Assembly (NCBI RefSeq): GCF_029101545.1 | Contig: NZ_CP118866.1 | Coordinates: 1,240,001-1,304,000, forward strand | Length of the DNA stretch: 64,000 nt | From: Amygdalobacter indicium | Lineage (GTDB): Bacteria; Bacillota; Clostridia; Saccharofermentanales; Fastidiosipilaceae | Reading direction: 5' to 3' | In this document: piece by piece, positions 25,890 to 35,072 of the stretch | Numbering within the stretch: the stretch's first letter is position 1 | Layout of the letters: each line of letters opens with the position of its first letter | Translations under genes and position numbers: made by a program | Notes under the pieces: generated by a model | What the model saw: the letters and a program-made list of their open reading frames with translations, nothing else | Told to the model about the DNA's origin: nothing | Database searches by the model: none

Positions 25890-27038
25890 TTATTCATATA
25901 AGCACGGAGCAATTTTAGGATCCTTCATATTATCGGCGTTGTACCACAAAGCACCTGTATCGACATCCTTAACAGCTTCACCTTTGGCGGCGCTGACTGC
26001 CAACTTCACTGCCTGATAACCGATTTGTACCGGATTTTGAGTAACAGCACCGGCAAACAGTTTTGATTTAATAGCTGCCAACAATTTTTTACCTGCATCA
26101 AAACCGACTGCGACAACTTTACCTTCACCGATTTTGTCCAAGCCTTCATTTGCTGTAATAATAGCGTTAGCGGCAAATTCGTTGGACCCGTAAATAGCAA
26201 TCAAATCCGTTTTTTCCAAAATAGCTGCTGCAACAGCTGCTGCATCAACATCTTTAACCTCTGCAGGAATACCCACATCAATTATTACTTTAGCTCCAGC
26301 TTTTTCCTTCTTCAAACTATCATGGCCTTCTACAGAAACTTTATCTGCACCGATTAATTCAACCATTTTATCAACAAAGCCTTTAGTACGGGAAACGATG
26401 GATTGAGAATTGGATTCTTGCGCTACAACACCAATACGAACAGGCTTGTCACTCTTTAATTTACTCTCAATCATCTTATACATCTCTTTAGCAGCCAATT
26501 CACCGGCAGCTTTATTATCAGTAGCCGCGTTACCTTTAACCGCATTCTTCGGAGCATCAGGTACACCTGAGTCAAAGCCGATAATCGGAATACCACTATT
26601 CATTGCTGTCTTAATAGAATTCAAAGATGCTTTGGTATCCAATGCAGCCAAGCAAATAGCATTAGGTTTTTTCGCAATTGCAGCATCAAGATACTCTATT
26701 TGTTGAGCAATTGCCGACTCATTATCCGGGCCTTGGAAAGTAATATCCACACCGAATTCTTTCGCAGCCTGATTGGCACCTTGTTCAACTGCTTTCCAGA
26801 ACTGATGCTGGAAGCCTTTAGCAATAACATCAATGTGCATTTTTTTGCCGTCCGTATTTTTTTCTGCGACTTTGTTCGTCGACTTGGACTCAGTCTTTTT
26901 AGCTTTATCCTCCTTAGCCTTGGACTCGGTCTTCTTACCTTCCTCCTTAGGCGCACTTTGCTTCTGACAACCTGTTGCCAAACCGGCCATCATCGCTGTT
27001 GCTAATACGAGAGCCGTTAAAACTTGCTTGCTCTTCAT
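25890..27038 (-). CDS. Sugar-binding lipoprotein of a CUT2 ABC importer, probably L-fucose
   Basis: A 382-residue RbsB-like periplasmic-binding-protein homologue that captures sugar outside the membrane. A lipoprotein signal ends at Cys24 (GLATGC). A Lys/Glu/Ser-rich linker of about 40 residues precedes the ligand-binding fold (IDVIAKGFQHQFWKAVEQG, QIEYLDAAIAKKPNAI, then GFDSG). It sits between the permease and fucU in the fucose operon, so L-fucose is the likely ligand; no residue shown here proves this. Codons and composition match the neighbours. Confidence 0.87.
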   Translation of the reverse strand: MKSKQVLTALVLATAMMAGLATGCQKQSAPKEEGKKTESKAKEDKAKKTESKSTNKVAEKNTDGKKMHIDVIAKGFQHQFWKAVEQGANQAAKEFGVDITFQGPDNESAIAQQIEYLDAAIAKKPNAICLAALDTKASLNSIKTAMNSGIPIIGFDSGVPDAPKNAVKGNAATDNKAAGELAAKEMYKMIESKLKSDKPVRIGVVAQESNSQSIVSRTKGFVDKMVELIGADKVSVEGHDSLKKEKAGAKVIIDVGIPAEVKDVDAAAVAAAILEKTDLIAIYGSNEFAANAIITANEGLDKIGEGKVVAVGFDAGKKLLAAIKSKLFAGAVTQNPVQIGYQAVKLAVSAAKGEAVKDVDTGALWYNADNMKDPKIAPCLYE

Positions 27039-27131
27039 ATGTTTTTCCTCCTTAAAATTATTAGATGAACTTTTGCCATCTTTTAACTTACTTTTTGAAA
27101 TAATCCGCGTAAATTCGGAACAATCGAACTA

Positions 27132-28112
27132 TTACGCATTCTTACGTTTACGATTGAGAATATCCATGTAAACTGCGAAAATTAAGATAATACCGGTGAT
27201 GAACAATTGATAATGAGACTGTACACCGATGTAAGGGAAGCCGATCTTAAGTACGGTCATAATCAAAACACCGATAATCGTACCAAAAATGGAGCCTGAG
27301 CCGCCGGCTAGTGAAGTACCGCCGATAACCACACCGGCAATCGCATCAAGTTCAAAGCCGTTACCTGTATTCGGCTGAGCGGTTGTGAAAACAGCAACAT
27401 AAGCAATACCTGCTAAAGCTGCGAAAAGTCCGGCAAAAATATAGGCTAAGCACTCATATTTGGCGACGTTAATTCCGGACAATCTAGTTGCTTCTTTATT
27501 GGAGCCAATAGACAGAATATAACGTCCGATACGTGTTTTGTTCAAAATAACACCCATAATAACAGCCAATACGACCATCAAAACGAATCCTGTCGGGAAA
27601 TTTTTAGGTAAAATGCCATCTTTAGTTACCATAAAAAGCTCTCTGAACCAAGCTCCGGCACTATCACCTTGAGGGAAAGAGATAGTTTTCGTCTTGGAAA
27701 CAATGGAACCCAAGCCGCGGGAAATCATCATTGAACCTAAAGTGGCAATAAAAGATGGCAGACCGAATTTTGAAACCAAAACACCGTTCAGCAAGCCGAA
27801 AAGTCCTCCGACCAACAAAGTAACGATAATCACCAAAGGCATCGGCAATCCCGCTTCCATCAATGTACCGCCGATTAATGCGGCACAAATAGCAACGGTA
27901 CCAATTGACAGGTCAATACCACCTGTACAAATAACAAATGTTACACCTATGGCCATAAACGAAACATAGTATGCTGATTTAGCAATATTTGTAAATGTTG
28001 TGGGCTGCATGAATTTCGGGGTAATTAATGAGAAAGCCACGCAGATAACAATCAACGCCAGTACTACAACTGCCTGCTGATTGGCGAATATTTTCTTCAG
28101 TTTACTGTTCAT
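27132..28112 (-). CDS. ABC importer permease, RbsC-like, probably L-fucose
   Basis: A 326-residue membrane subunit with about ten hydrophobic segments. It carries the CUT2 motifs GGIDLSIGT, LPSFIATLGSM and the coupling region GSNKEATRLSGINV. A longer frame runs up to 28205 inside the ATPase gene, but the AGGAGA site and family alignment place the start at ATG 28112, four bases after the ATPase stop. It forms a homodimeric channel with the RbsA-like ATPase. Confidence 0.88.
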   Translation of the reverse strand: MNSKLKKIFANQQAVVVLALIVICVAFSLITPKFMQPTTFTNIAKSAYYVSFMAIGVTFVICTGGIDLSIGTVAICAALIGGTLMEAGLPMPLVIIVTLLVGGLFGLLNGVLVSKFGLPSFIATLGSMMISRGLGSIVSKTKTISFPQGDSAGAWFRELFMVTKDGILPKNFPTGFVLMVVLAVIMGVILNKTRIGRYILSIGSNKEATRLSGINVAKYECLAYIFAGLFAALAGIAYVAVFTTAQPNTGNGFELDAIAGVVIGGTSLAGGSGSIFGTIIGVLIMTVLKIGFPYIGVQSHYQLFITGIILIFAVYMDILNRKRKNA

Positions 28113-28116
28113 ATTC

Positions 28117-29616
28117 TTAATTCTCCTGGCGATTTGTCGCCGCTTCCATAATATTTTCTTGATTAGCTTCTTCAATATTGAGAATTTTGCTGACCCGACC
28201 TTCACACATAACCACTATACGGTCACTCATTCTAAGAACTTCGGGTAATTCGGAAGAGATCATAATAATGGACTTGCCTTTTTTAGCTAAAGTATCCATT
28301 AGCTGGTATATTTCACTCTTGGCTCCGACATCAATACCACGTGTCGGCTCATCAAATATCAGGATATTTGAATCTTGGCAAAGCCATTTTGCAATAACTA
28401 CTTTTTGCTGATTACCGCCGGACAGTTTCTTAACAATCTGGTCGACAGAAGGGGTTTTAGTCCTAAGCTCCCGCGCGAAGTCTTCAGAAACCGTCTTAGT
28501 GCGTTTCTTGTCGATAAATAAACCTTTCATAAATTTATCAACAGAAGCCATAACCGTGTTATCTTCCACGCTCTTATCAACAATTAAGCCGTAGCGTTTC
28601 CGGTCTTCAGATAAATAACCGATTCCTGCTTTAACCGCATCTTCAGGCGAGTCAATCCGAACTTCTTTATCGTTTATAAAAATCTTACCCGAATCTTTCT
28701 TATCAGCTCCAAAAAGCAGACGAGCTGTTTCAGTTCTACCTGATCCCATCAAGCCGGCAATGCCCAAAATTTCGCCTTTACGTAAATTAAAGGAAACATT
28801 TTTGACAAATTTACCACGATTCAAGTTCTCACAACGTAAAACTACGGGAGCATCGGGCGGAACACAAGATTTCGTTTTCGGATCAGTATAAACAGTTCGG
28901 CCTACCATCAACTTGATAATATCAGCTTTGGTACAATCTTTAGTCTCCAAAGTACCAACATACTCGCCGTCACGCATAACTACTATACGATCGGAAATTG
29001 CTCCAATCTCGTCCATACGGTGAGAAATATAAATAATTCCCACACCATCCGCCTTCAAATCGGCAATAACTTTGAATAACTCGGCAATTTCAGCATCAGT
29101 CAAGGCTGCTGTCGGTTCATCGAAAATAATTACCCGTGCTTGTTTACTGATTGCTTTGGCGATTTCAACCATTTGCTGTTTACCTACCGTCAAATCACCG
29201 ATTTTGACTTCCGGATCAATAGCAATGTGCAGCTTGGCAAAAAATTCCTTAGCTTTTTCCACCATCAGCTTGTCATTAATCAAAGCTCCCTGCATAATTT
29301 CATGGCCGATGAAAAGATTCTGCGCCACCGTTAAATCGCTCATCATATTTAATTCCTGATGAACAATAGAAATACCGGCTTTTTCCGATTCTCTGGGGCC
29401 GTTATACTCAACTTCCTGCCCCATATATTCCACGCTGCCGCCATCACGCTTGTAAATTCCGGTCAATATTTTCATCAACGTTGATTTACCGGCACCATTT
29501 TCACCGACTAAGGCTATTACCTCACCTGATTTCAGCTCCAAATCAGCATTTTTTAAGGCTTGGACGCCGGAAAAATATTTTTTAATATTTTTCATTCTGA
29601 GTATAACTTCACCCAT
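28117..29616 (-). CDS. Sugar ABC importer ATPase, RbsA-like, two nucleotide-binding domains
   Basis: A 499-residue tandem ATPase of the CUT2 class. The first domain has Walker A GENGAGKST, signature LTVGKQQMVEIAKA and IIFDEPTAALT; the second has signature LSGGNQQKVVIAKW and ILIFDEPTRGIDVG. As in other RbsA/MglA proteins, the second Walker A is degenerate (GLMGSGRTE). The four-base gap to the permease and 27 bases from fucA show that it is part of the fucose operon. Confidence 0.9.
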   Translation of the reverse strand: MGEVILRMKNIKKYFSGVQALKNADLELKSGEVIALVGENGAGKSTLMKILTGIYKRDGGSVEYMGQEVEYNGPRESEKAGISIVHQELNMMSDLTVAQNLFIGHEIMQGALINDKLMVEKAKEFFAKLHIAIDPEVKIGDLTVGKQQMVEIAKAISKQARVIIFDEPTAALTDAEIAELFKVIADLKADGVGIIYISHRMDEIGAISDRIVVMRDGEYVGTLETKDCTKADIIKLMVGRTVYTDPKTKSCVPPDAPVVLRCENLNRGKFVKNVSFNLRKGEILGIAGLMGSGRTETARLLFGADKKDSGKIFINDKEVRIDSPEDAVKAGIGYLSEDRKRYGLIVDKSVEDNTVMASVDKFMKGLFIDKKRTKTVSEDFARELRTKTPSVDQIVKKLSGGNQQKVVIAKWLCQDSNILIFDEPTRGIDVGAKSEIYQLMDTLAKKGKSIIMISSELPEVLRMSDRIVVMCEGRVSKILNIEEANQENIMEAATNRQEN

Positions 29617-29643
29617 TGTCTTTCTCCCGTCGCCTGACTCTTA

Positions 29644-30294
29644 TTATTTGCGTACGCTCTTCTTTTGCCCGTAAGTCTTGAATTTTTCCAACATCAAATC
29701 CATTTCACTTTCCGGCAAAACTACCGGCTTACCAATAGCCCTTGCTTTGCAATAAATTTCTGCGCAATACTCAATTTCATCAATAATATTGAATGCATTT
29801 AATAAATCCTGAGCTCCAGCTAAAATACCATGATTAGCTAAAATAACGGCACGATTGCCCTCCATAGCTTTGGCTGCATTCATCGCCAATTCATGTGTTC
29901 CGTATGTGGCATAATCTGCAACTCTAACAGTTTTACCTGCAACGGCAATCATGTAGTGAGTCGGAGGTAATTCCTGACGTAAACAAGCCAGAACCGTGCT
30001 CCACATAGTATGAGCATGAATAACGGCGTTAAAATCTCTGGTACGATAAAGATTAAGATGCATTTCCCATTCAGAAGACGGAACTCTTTTGCCTTCAACA
30101 ACCTTCCCGTCCAAATCCAAAACAACTATATCTTCCGGTTGAATCTCATGGAAGCTAATACCTGAAGGTGTAATAGCAACTAAACCGAGATTACGATCAC
30201 AGACGCTTAAATTACCGCCTGTTCCTTTGGTCAAATGGGTGTCAAACAATTTGTTACCGTACTCAATTAACTGCAATTTTTCTTTTTCTAACAT
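29644..30294 (-). CDS. fucA: L-fuculose-1-phosphate aldolase
   Basis: Class II zinc aldolase of 216 residues that splits L-fuculose 1-phosphate into dihydroxyacetone phosphate and L-lactaldehyde. The catalytic Glu75 is in SSEWEMH, zinc ligands His93 and His95 are in IHAHTMWS, and a third His lies in LANHGIL. The TGGNLS phosphate loop is at residues 25-30. It is encoded between the isomerase and the transporter ATPase. No lactaldehyde reductase or dehydrogenase gene is obvious in the operon. Confidence 0.92.
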   Translation of the reverse strand: MLEKEKLQLIEYGNKLFDTHLTKGTGGNLSVCDRNLGLVAITPSGISFHEIQPEDIVVLDLDGKVVEGKRVPSSEWEMHLNLYRTRDFNAVIHAHTMWSTVLACLRQELPPTHYMIAVAGKTVRVADYATYGTHELAMNAAKAMEGNRAVILANHGILAGAQDLLNAFNIIDEIEYCAEIYCKARAIGKPVVLPESEMDLMLEKFKTYGQKKSVRK

Positions 30295-30317
30295 TTTTAA
30301 CCTAACCTTTTCTTATG

Positions 30318-30347
30318 AGCCGGCAAAGCTGTTATACCTTGCCGGCT
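30318..30347 (-). promoter_or_regulatory. Intercistronic hairpin between fucI and fucA
   Basis: AGCCGGCAA and TTGCCGGCT form a perfect 9-bp stem with a 12-base loop in the 71-base gap. No T run follows, so it is more likely an mRNA processing or stability element than a terminator. Confidence 0.5.
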
Positions 30348-30365
30348 GGGGGAGTAATAATATAT

Positions 30366-32147
30366 TTAGCGATACATAGGACCGTAATATGCACAAGCAC
30401 GGAAATCCTGACCTTCCAAGTCTTTTGTACCGAAACCGTTGAATGTATGCGGCCGATAAATTCTATCACGCGAGATATTGTGGAAGACTACCGGGATACG
30501 TAACATAGAAGCTAACGTGATTAAACGATCACCTACATGGCCGTAAACTGTTGCGCCATGGTTGGCACCCCACTTTGACATCATTTCATAAACTGTCGGT
30601 GCTGTATCTTCATTCAAAATCGGGGCAAACCAGGTTGTAGGCCAAGTTCTATCAGTTCTTTCGTCCAAAATACGATGAATTTCATCATCAATCTTGCAGG
30701 TATAGCCTTCAATAACTTGTAAAGTCGGACCTACGCCCTCGATAATATTGCATCTAATCATCGTTGCCGGCATTTCGGCATTTGTTCTGAAGTGAGAAGA
30801 ATATCCGCCGCCTCTGAAGTACTCATAATTGGCACGGCACCAGTCGGTAGCATTCAGCAAATCTTTAACGTCTTTATCAGTTAAATTCCACCATTCCTTC
30901 ATGCAACCTTCGCCCTTTTCATTCTTCGCTGCACCTGAACCGTCCAAGCAGCTGGCGCCGGAATTAATTAAGTGAATAATACCGTTTTTCGCTGCACCTG
31001 TAAGTTCCTTACCTGTTACTCGTTTAACTGATTCAGGTGACCAATAGGTTCTCACGTCCGAGAAAATCGCAGCTTTATTTGTAACCAGATTACCGAACAA
31101 CATGGAGATACAGTTCAAAGTATCATTTTCTGTCGCAAATGCCGTCGGAGCTTTTTTACCGTTCCAGTCAAAACTTGTAGCCATAATAGCTTCGGTAAAA
31201 TCAGCGTTAGGCAACCAGTCTGTCCACATCCTTTGACCCTGGAAACCACCGGCAATAGCGTTTCGTCCCAGAGACTCTTCAATCCAGCCCATTTCTTTCA
31301 ACTTAGGATTACCGAACAAAATGTCACGTACAACCATTGCATGCTTAATAACAAAATCCCATTGTTCAGCTTCCGGCACAAAACGACTTTTTACAACAAT
31401 ATCGGCCAACTTCTTGCCTTTATTAATGTCCAAGCCTTCCTTACAATTCTCTTTTACCCAAGCTTTTGCCTTTACAAATTCCTCATGGTCATAAATACCC
31501 AAATTAATACGGCGCAGAACTTCTGTCATATCAACCCACTCTGTCCGCATACCGAGATATTTCTGTAAGAAATCAACATTAACAGCTGAACCTGCAATAC
31601 CCATCGCTACTGCACCGATATTGACATAAGATTTATCACGCATAACACCGACAGCAACTGCAGCGCGTGCAAAATCCAAAATTTTCTTTTGTACATCAGG
31701 AGTAATGCTCTTATCGCTTTTATCCTGTACTTCCTGACCGTAAATTGAGAATGCCGGCAAACCGCGTTGAGCATAAGCTGCCATAACTGAAGCCAGATAA
31801 ACCGCACCCGGGCGCTCTGTTCCGTTAATGCCCCAAACAGCCTTGATTGTATTCGGGTTCAAATCAATAGTTTCTGTACCATAGCACCAACAAGGTGTAA
31901 CGCTTAAAGTTGCTACAACATTTTGTGTAGCAAAATATTCTTCACAAATTGCTGCTTCTTTTGCACCGCCGATTGTACAAGGTGAAATGATGCACTCTAC
32001 CGCTTCACCATCAGGATAGCGCAAATTAGCTTCAATCAACTTCTTTGCACTTTCCGCCATATTAAGGCATTGCTCTTCCAAAGACTCTCTGACACCGCCC
32101 ATACGGCCGTCAATAATAGGTCTAATACCAATTCGTGGATGTTTCAT
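30366..32147 (-). CDS. fucI: L-fucose isomerase
   Basis: Converts L-fucose to L-fuculose. The 593-residue protein matches the FucI family in length and across its whole sequence: PRIGIRPIIDGRMGGVRESLEE at the start, FSIYGQEVQDKSDKS with metal-site acids in the middle, and the C-terminal EGYTCKIDD, MSKWGANHGATVYGHVGDR region. The enzyme uses Mn2+ and is cytoplasmic. It lies 46 bases after fucK in the operon, and the sequence shows no interruption. Confidence 0.95.
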   Translation of the reverse strand: MKHPRIGIRPIIDGRMGGVRESLEEQCLNMAESAKKLIEANLRYPDGEAVECIISPCTIGGAKEAAICEEYFATQNVVATLSVTPCWCYGTETIDLNPNTIKAVWGINGTERPGAVYLASVMAAYAQRGLPAFSIYGQEVQDKSDKSITPDVQKKILDFARAAVAVGVMRDKSYVNIGAVAMGIAGSAVNVDFLQKYLGMRTEWVDMTEVLRRINLGIYDHEEFVKAKAWVKENCKEGLDINKGKKLADIVVKSRFVPEAEQWDFVIKHAMVVRDILFGNPKLKEMGWIEESLGRNAIAGGFQGQRMWTDWLPNADFTEAIMATSFDWNGKKAPTAFATENDTLNCISMLFGNLVTNKAAIFSDVRTYWSPESVKRVTGKELTGAAKNGIIHLINSGASCLDGSGAAKNEKGEGCMKEWWNLTDKDVKDLLNATDWCRANYEYFRGGGYSSHFRTNAEMPATMIRCNIIEGVGPTLQVIEGYTCKIDDEIHRILDERTDRTWPTTWFAPILNEDTAPTVYEMMSKWGANHGATVYGHVGDRLITLASMLRIPVVFHNISRDRIYRPHTFNGFGTKDLEGQDFRACAYYGPMYR

Positions 32148-32193
32148 AATCGCTCTCCTTATTTTTTATATTTCGGTTGATAACCTCATATAC

Positions 32194-33660
32194 TTAATTA
32201 ATTTTTTTGTTCTCAGTTCTGTTTGCCATCTGCGGTTGATAAATGACAGTCGGACAAATTTTTCCACTGAGCTCCAAGCCCTGAGCAATATCTTTAATCT
32301 CGCCCAAAGTTTTCAGTTGTAATAAAATATTGCCTAAAGCGGATGCTTCATAAGGTCCGGCAATTACCGGTGTTTGCAAAGTATCAGCAATCAGTTGACA
32401 TAAATAAGTTGATTTTGCACCGCCACCTATAAGATGGACCTTTGACAAACTATTCTGCGTAATTTGCCGAAGTTGCTGTTGCGTTTGCCGATATTGTTCC
32501 GCCAAGCTCTGATAAATAACACCAAAGTAATCGAAATCGTCATATTGCCTGTAATCATCCGAACCGGAATTTACTGCCCTGTGGCACAAAGACTCCTTCA
32601 TCGCGGCGGCAAAATCCGTATCTGCTTGAGCAAAAACACTGTTACCCAAATCAATAGTCAAATAAGTTCCTTGATGCTTCTCAACATGCTCAGTTATCTC
32701 GGAAAAAGCAATTTTTCTTGCCATTTTATTTTCTAATTGCTGTTTATATTGCTCCAAAACGTACAAACCGGTTATATTTTGCAAAAGTAAAGTCCGTTCC
32801 TGATAGGCAAGTTCATTAGTCAACCCAGCACGATACGCCGCCTGATCGACAAACGCTTTGTCCGTGCTAACTCCTACCAAAGACCAAGTTCCGCAAGAAA
32901 TAAACATACAATCAGATTCACTCATTGCTCTTGTTACTAAAGCAGCACCCGCAGTATCGTGCCCCAAAACATTAATGACTTTAATATCATAGGCCCGCAG
33001 AGCCGGAATAATACTATTAAGAGTTGAACCGCTAACTGTACCTGCCGCTCGAAATGCCGGAATCAAATGTCGATCCAAGCCGAACATATCCAACAGATAT
33101 TCCGAAATATTTTTATTTCGGGCATCCAACATTGCCGTTGTTGACCAAATACTTTTCTCTCCCAGAATGGCACCACATAAGTAATACTGTACCAGGTCGG
33201 GAATCAATAAGATTTTAGCTGCTTGTTTTAATAATTGCGGTTTTTCCGCTCTCAATGCAAGTAACTGATTAAGTGTATTGATAGGCGATACTTGATTGCC
33301 GGTTAAACGGAATAATTCTTCATCTGTAAAGTAGCGATGCGAAATCTCCAAACCTTTCAAATGTTTCGGCTCACGATAAGTTATAGGATCAGCCAGTAGC
33401 TTACCCTGCGTATCAATCAAACCGAAATCGACACCCCAAGTATCGACGGCAACAGCACTTATTTCAGAAGCATACTTTATAACAGTGTCACTAATAGCCG
33501 TAATCAGGCGTGACCATTGCCAACGTAGACAACCGTCGACTTTAACCATCTTATGGGATAAACGCATAACCTCCTGCATTTGCAGTCCGTTGTTATCGAC
33601 ATAAGCCAATATACCGCGAATAGATGTAGCACCCATATCAATTGCTAAAATCTTTTTCAT
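32194..33660 (-). CDS. fucK: L-fuculokinase, FGGY family
   Basis: Phosphorylates L-fuculose at C1. The 488-residue FGGY kinase has the N-terminal ATPase loop AIDMGATSIRG (from residue 6), VDTWGVDFGLID, HDTAGAA in the middle and LIGGGAKSTYLCQLIAD near the C-terminus. The sequence is close to rhamnulokinases as well, and the fucI/fucA context decides for fuculose. The start is ATG 33660, seven bases after GAGGAG; a longer frame to 33702 lacks such a site. It is the first gene of the operon. Confidence 0.88.
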   Translation of the reverse strand: MKKILAIDMGATSIRGILAYVDNNGLQMQEVMRLSHKMVKVDGCLRWQWSRLITAISDTVIKYASEISAVAVDTWGVDFGLIDTQGKLLADPITYREPKHLKGLEISHRYFTDEELFRLTGNQVSPINTLNQLLALRAEKPQLLKQAAKILLIPDLVQYYLCGAILGEKSIWSTTAMLDARNKNISEYLLDMFGLDRHLIPAFRAAGTVSGSTLNSIIPALRAYDIKVINVLGHDTAGAALVTRAMSESDCMFISCGTWSLVGVSTDKAFVDQAAYRAGLTNELAYQERTLLLQNITGLYVLEQYKQQLENKMARKIAFSEITEHVEKHQGTYLTIDLGNSVFAQADTDFAAAMKESLCHRAVNSGSDDYRQYDDFDYFGVIYQSLAEQYRQTQQQLRQITQNSLSKVHLIGGGAKSTYLCQLIADTLQTPVIAGPYEASALGNILLQLKTLGEIKDIAQGLELSGKICPTVIYQPQMANRTENKKIN

Positions 33661-33764
33661 ACACTGCTCCTCATAAGATTTTCTCGTACTGCTTATCTTC
33701 ACCCTTATTAAGGGATCCGTAGCTCCTGCTCAGCAATGAACTTTTCTGAACTCCAGTCAAATCA

Positions 33765-33780
33765 TGTGATTTAAGTCACT
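33765..33780. promoter_or_regulatory. Crp/Fnr-like palindrome in the fuc leader
   Basis: TGTGA-TTTAAG-TCACT matches the general TGTGA-N6-TCACA form. It lies about 40 bases downstream of the predicted transcription start of the fuc operon, where a bound protein would repress. No Crp/Fnr gene is in the window. Confidence 0.4.
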
Positions 33781-33793
33781 TTCGCTTGACCGA

Positions 33794-33842
33794 TTGCACA
33801 AGCTTATATGCTTTTTCATGTCAAAAATATAGCATATTGCAC
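33794..33842 (-). promoter_or_regulatory. fuc operon promoter with paired TTGCAC boxes
   Basis: Plus-strand TTGCAC boxes occur at 33794-33799 and 33837-33842, 43 bases apart. The minus-strand sequence GTGCAATATGCTATATT (33842-33826) contains an extended -10, TGC-TATATT, without a good -35. The same 17 bases and box spacing recur before the second fucose operon. I take it as promoter plus operator for one regulator, most likely the adjacent DeoR protein. Confidence 0.6.
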
Positions 33843-33860
33843 GACTTTTGAGAACCGTTG

Positions 33861-33899
33861 GTGCAAATACTGGTTCTATTTCACTTTAAGTGTCATAAT
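33861..33899 (+). promoter_or_regulatory. Putative promoter of the DeoR gene with a third box
   Basis: GTGCAA at 33861-33866 is the reverse complement of the TTGCAC box. An extended -10, TGT-CATAAT (33891-33899), follows and gives a leader of about 40 bases. TTCAC words recur around it. The layout suggests autoregulation. Confidence 0.4.
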
Positions 33900-33944
33900 A
33901 ATTCACATATGTTCACTTTGTTTCAAAAGAAGGAGTTGTAACAA

Positions 33945-34703
33945 ATGTTGACTATCAGACAAAAGAAAATCATTCGTTTATTGGAAGATTTAGGTGGTTC
34001 TGCCACCATTGACAATCTTATGACCAAACTTTATATTTCCAAATCTACCTTGCGCCGGGATTTAATTTCCTTGGAAAAAACAAGTGTTGTGCAACGTTTT
34101 CACGGCGGTGTGGGCTTGGTAGAAAGTGGAGCTACAGAGTCGCCTATAAGTAAACGCCGTATGCAAAATCTGATTAAAAAGTCTTTTATTGCTCACTTAG
34201 CCGGTAAGCTCTTACACGATAATATGGTAATTTTTTTGGATTCTTCCTCAACAGTCAATGAATTATGTCCGTTAATCAGGCACTTTCAAAATATCACAGT
34301 CATTACCAACGGCATCAACATCGCTGAACAGCTTAATTTTTATCAAAATATTACTTGTTACATTTGTCCCGGCACCGTCAAGCACAAAAGCCTCTCAATT
34401 ATCGGCCAATACGCTATCGACTTTATTGGCAACTTCACCGCCGATGCCGTATTTTTGTCATCCAAAGCTATTTTGCCGAACGGTATTTTTGAAGGTGATG
34501 ATGCTCAAGCTTTAATTAAACGAGCAATGATGCGACAAGCAAAAAAAATTTATCTTTTATGTGACGACACGAAAGAAAGTACAAGCGGTTTTTTCAAATT
34601 GGAGGATTACAGAAGAATTGATTTGTTGCTGACTAGTCAGCCTTTGTCACCAACGCTAAGTCAAATTATTAGTGAAGAGGGTTGCAAAATCGTTTACGAA
34701 TGA
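33945..34703 (+). CDS. DeoR-family transcriptional regulator, probably of fucose genes
   Basis: A 252-residue regulator. The N-terminal winged helix-turn-helix reads RQKKIIRLLEDLGGSATIDNL, then YISKSTLRRDLISLE (about residues 5-50), as in the DeoR family. The C-terminal sensor domain has the IFLDSSSTVNELCPL and VITNGINIAEQL motifs that bind phosphorylated sugars. AAGGAG stands nine bases before the ATG. Divergence from fucK and the shared boxes in both fucose promoters support a role as fucose regulator; fuculose 1-phosphate would be a family-typical ligand, but that is inference. Confidence 0.87.
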   Translation: MLTIRQKKIIRLLEDLGGSATIDNLMTKLYISKSTLRRDLISLEKTSVVQRFHGGVGLVESGATESPISKRRMQNLIKKSFIAHLAGKLLHDNMVIFLDSSSTVNELCPLIRHFQNITVITNGINIAEQLNFYQNITCYICPGTVKHKSLSIIGQYAIDFIGNFTADAVFLSSKAILPNGIFEGDDAQALIKRAMMRQAKKIYLLCDDTKESTSGFFKLEDYRRIDLLLTSQPLSPTLSQIISEEGCKIVYE

Positions 34704-34718
34704 GAGTGCGACATAAAT

Positions 34719-34759
34719 AAAAATCGGTATAAACGAAATTTTCGCTTACATCGATTTTT
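34719..34759. terminator. Terminator after the DeoR gene
   Basis: AAAAATCG pairs with CGATTTTT and the stem continues with few mismatches. T runs stand on either side, so it can serve both the DeoR gene and the leftward ROK transcript. Confidence 0.7.
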
Positions 34760-34786
34760 AATGAAAGATTATTGCCAAGCGACAAT

Positions 34787-34942
34787 TTATTGCTTATCTA
34801 CATCTGTAACACTTTTCCCAAATATAAGCATCAATATTATTGCACTGACAAAGCTGACTATACACGCTATAATCGTTGCTATTACAGTGCGGTCAAAGCC
34901 TGTTTGCGGATTAATTACCTGAAGCCAACCAAAAATCCCGTT
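34787..34942 (-). pseudogene. Remnant of a membrane transporter C-terminus, possibly a PTS IIC
   Basis: Read leftward, a 51-codon piece without its own start encodes GIFGWLQVINPQTGFDRTV, a strongly hydrophobic helix of about 24 residues, then FGKSVTDVDKQ and a stop. This is the form of the last transmembrane helix and tail of sugar PTS IIC permeases. In-frame stops lie directly upstream. The resemblance is from memory and could be wrong. The rest of the gap between 34760 and 35072 shows no gene I can support. Confidence 0.35.
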
Positions 34943-35072
34943 AGTCCCGTATTATTCGAGCAATGTGATGCTCAATCGAATCCGGCGGCATTTCAATAGT
35001 TGTTGTCGATAATTTTACATATAATGTTGACATAAGTAATTCCGATATTTCTTTCTAAGCATGCCGTAAACC

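Noticed and set aside
34772..34999. 75-codon plus-strand frame after the DeoR gene
   Set aside because: Tyr/Cys-rich translation without recognisable features; the minus strand holds a transporter-like fragment instead.
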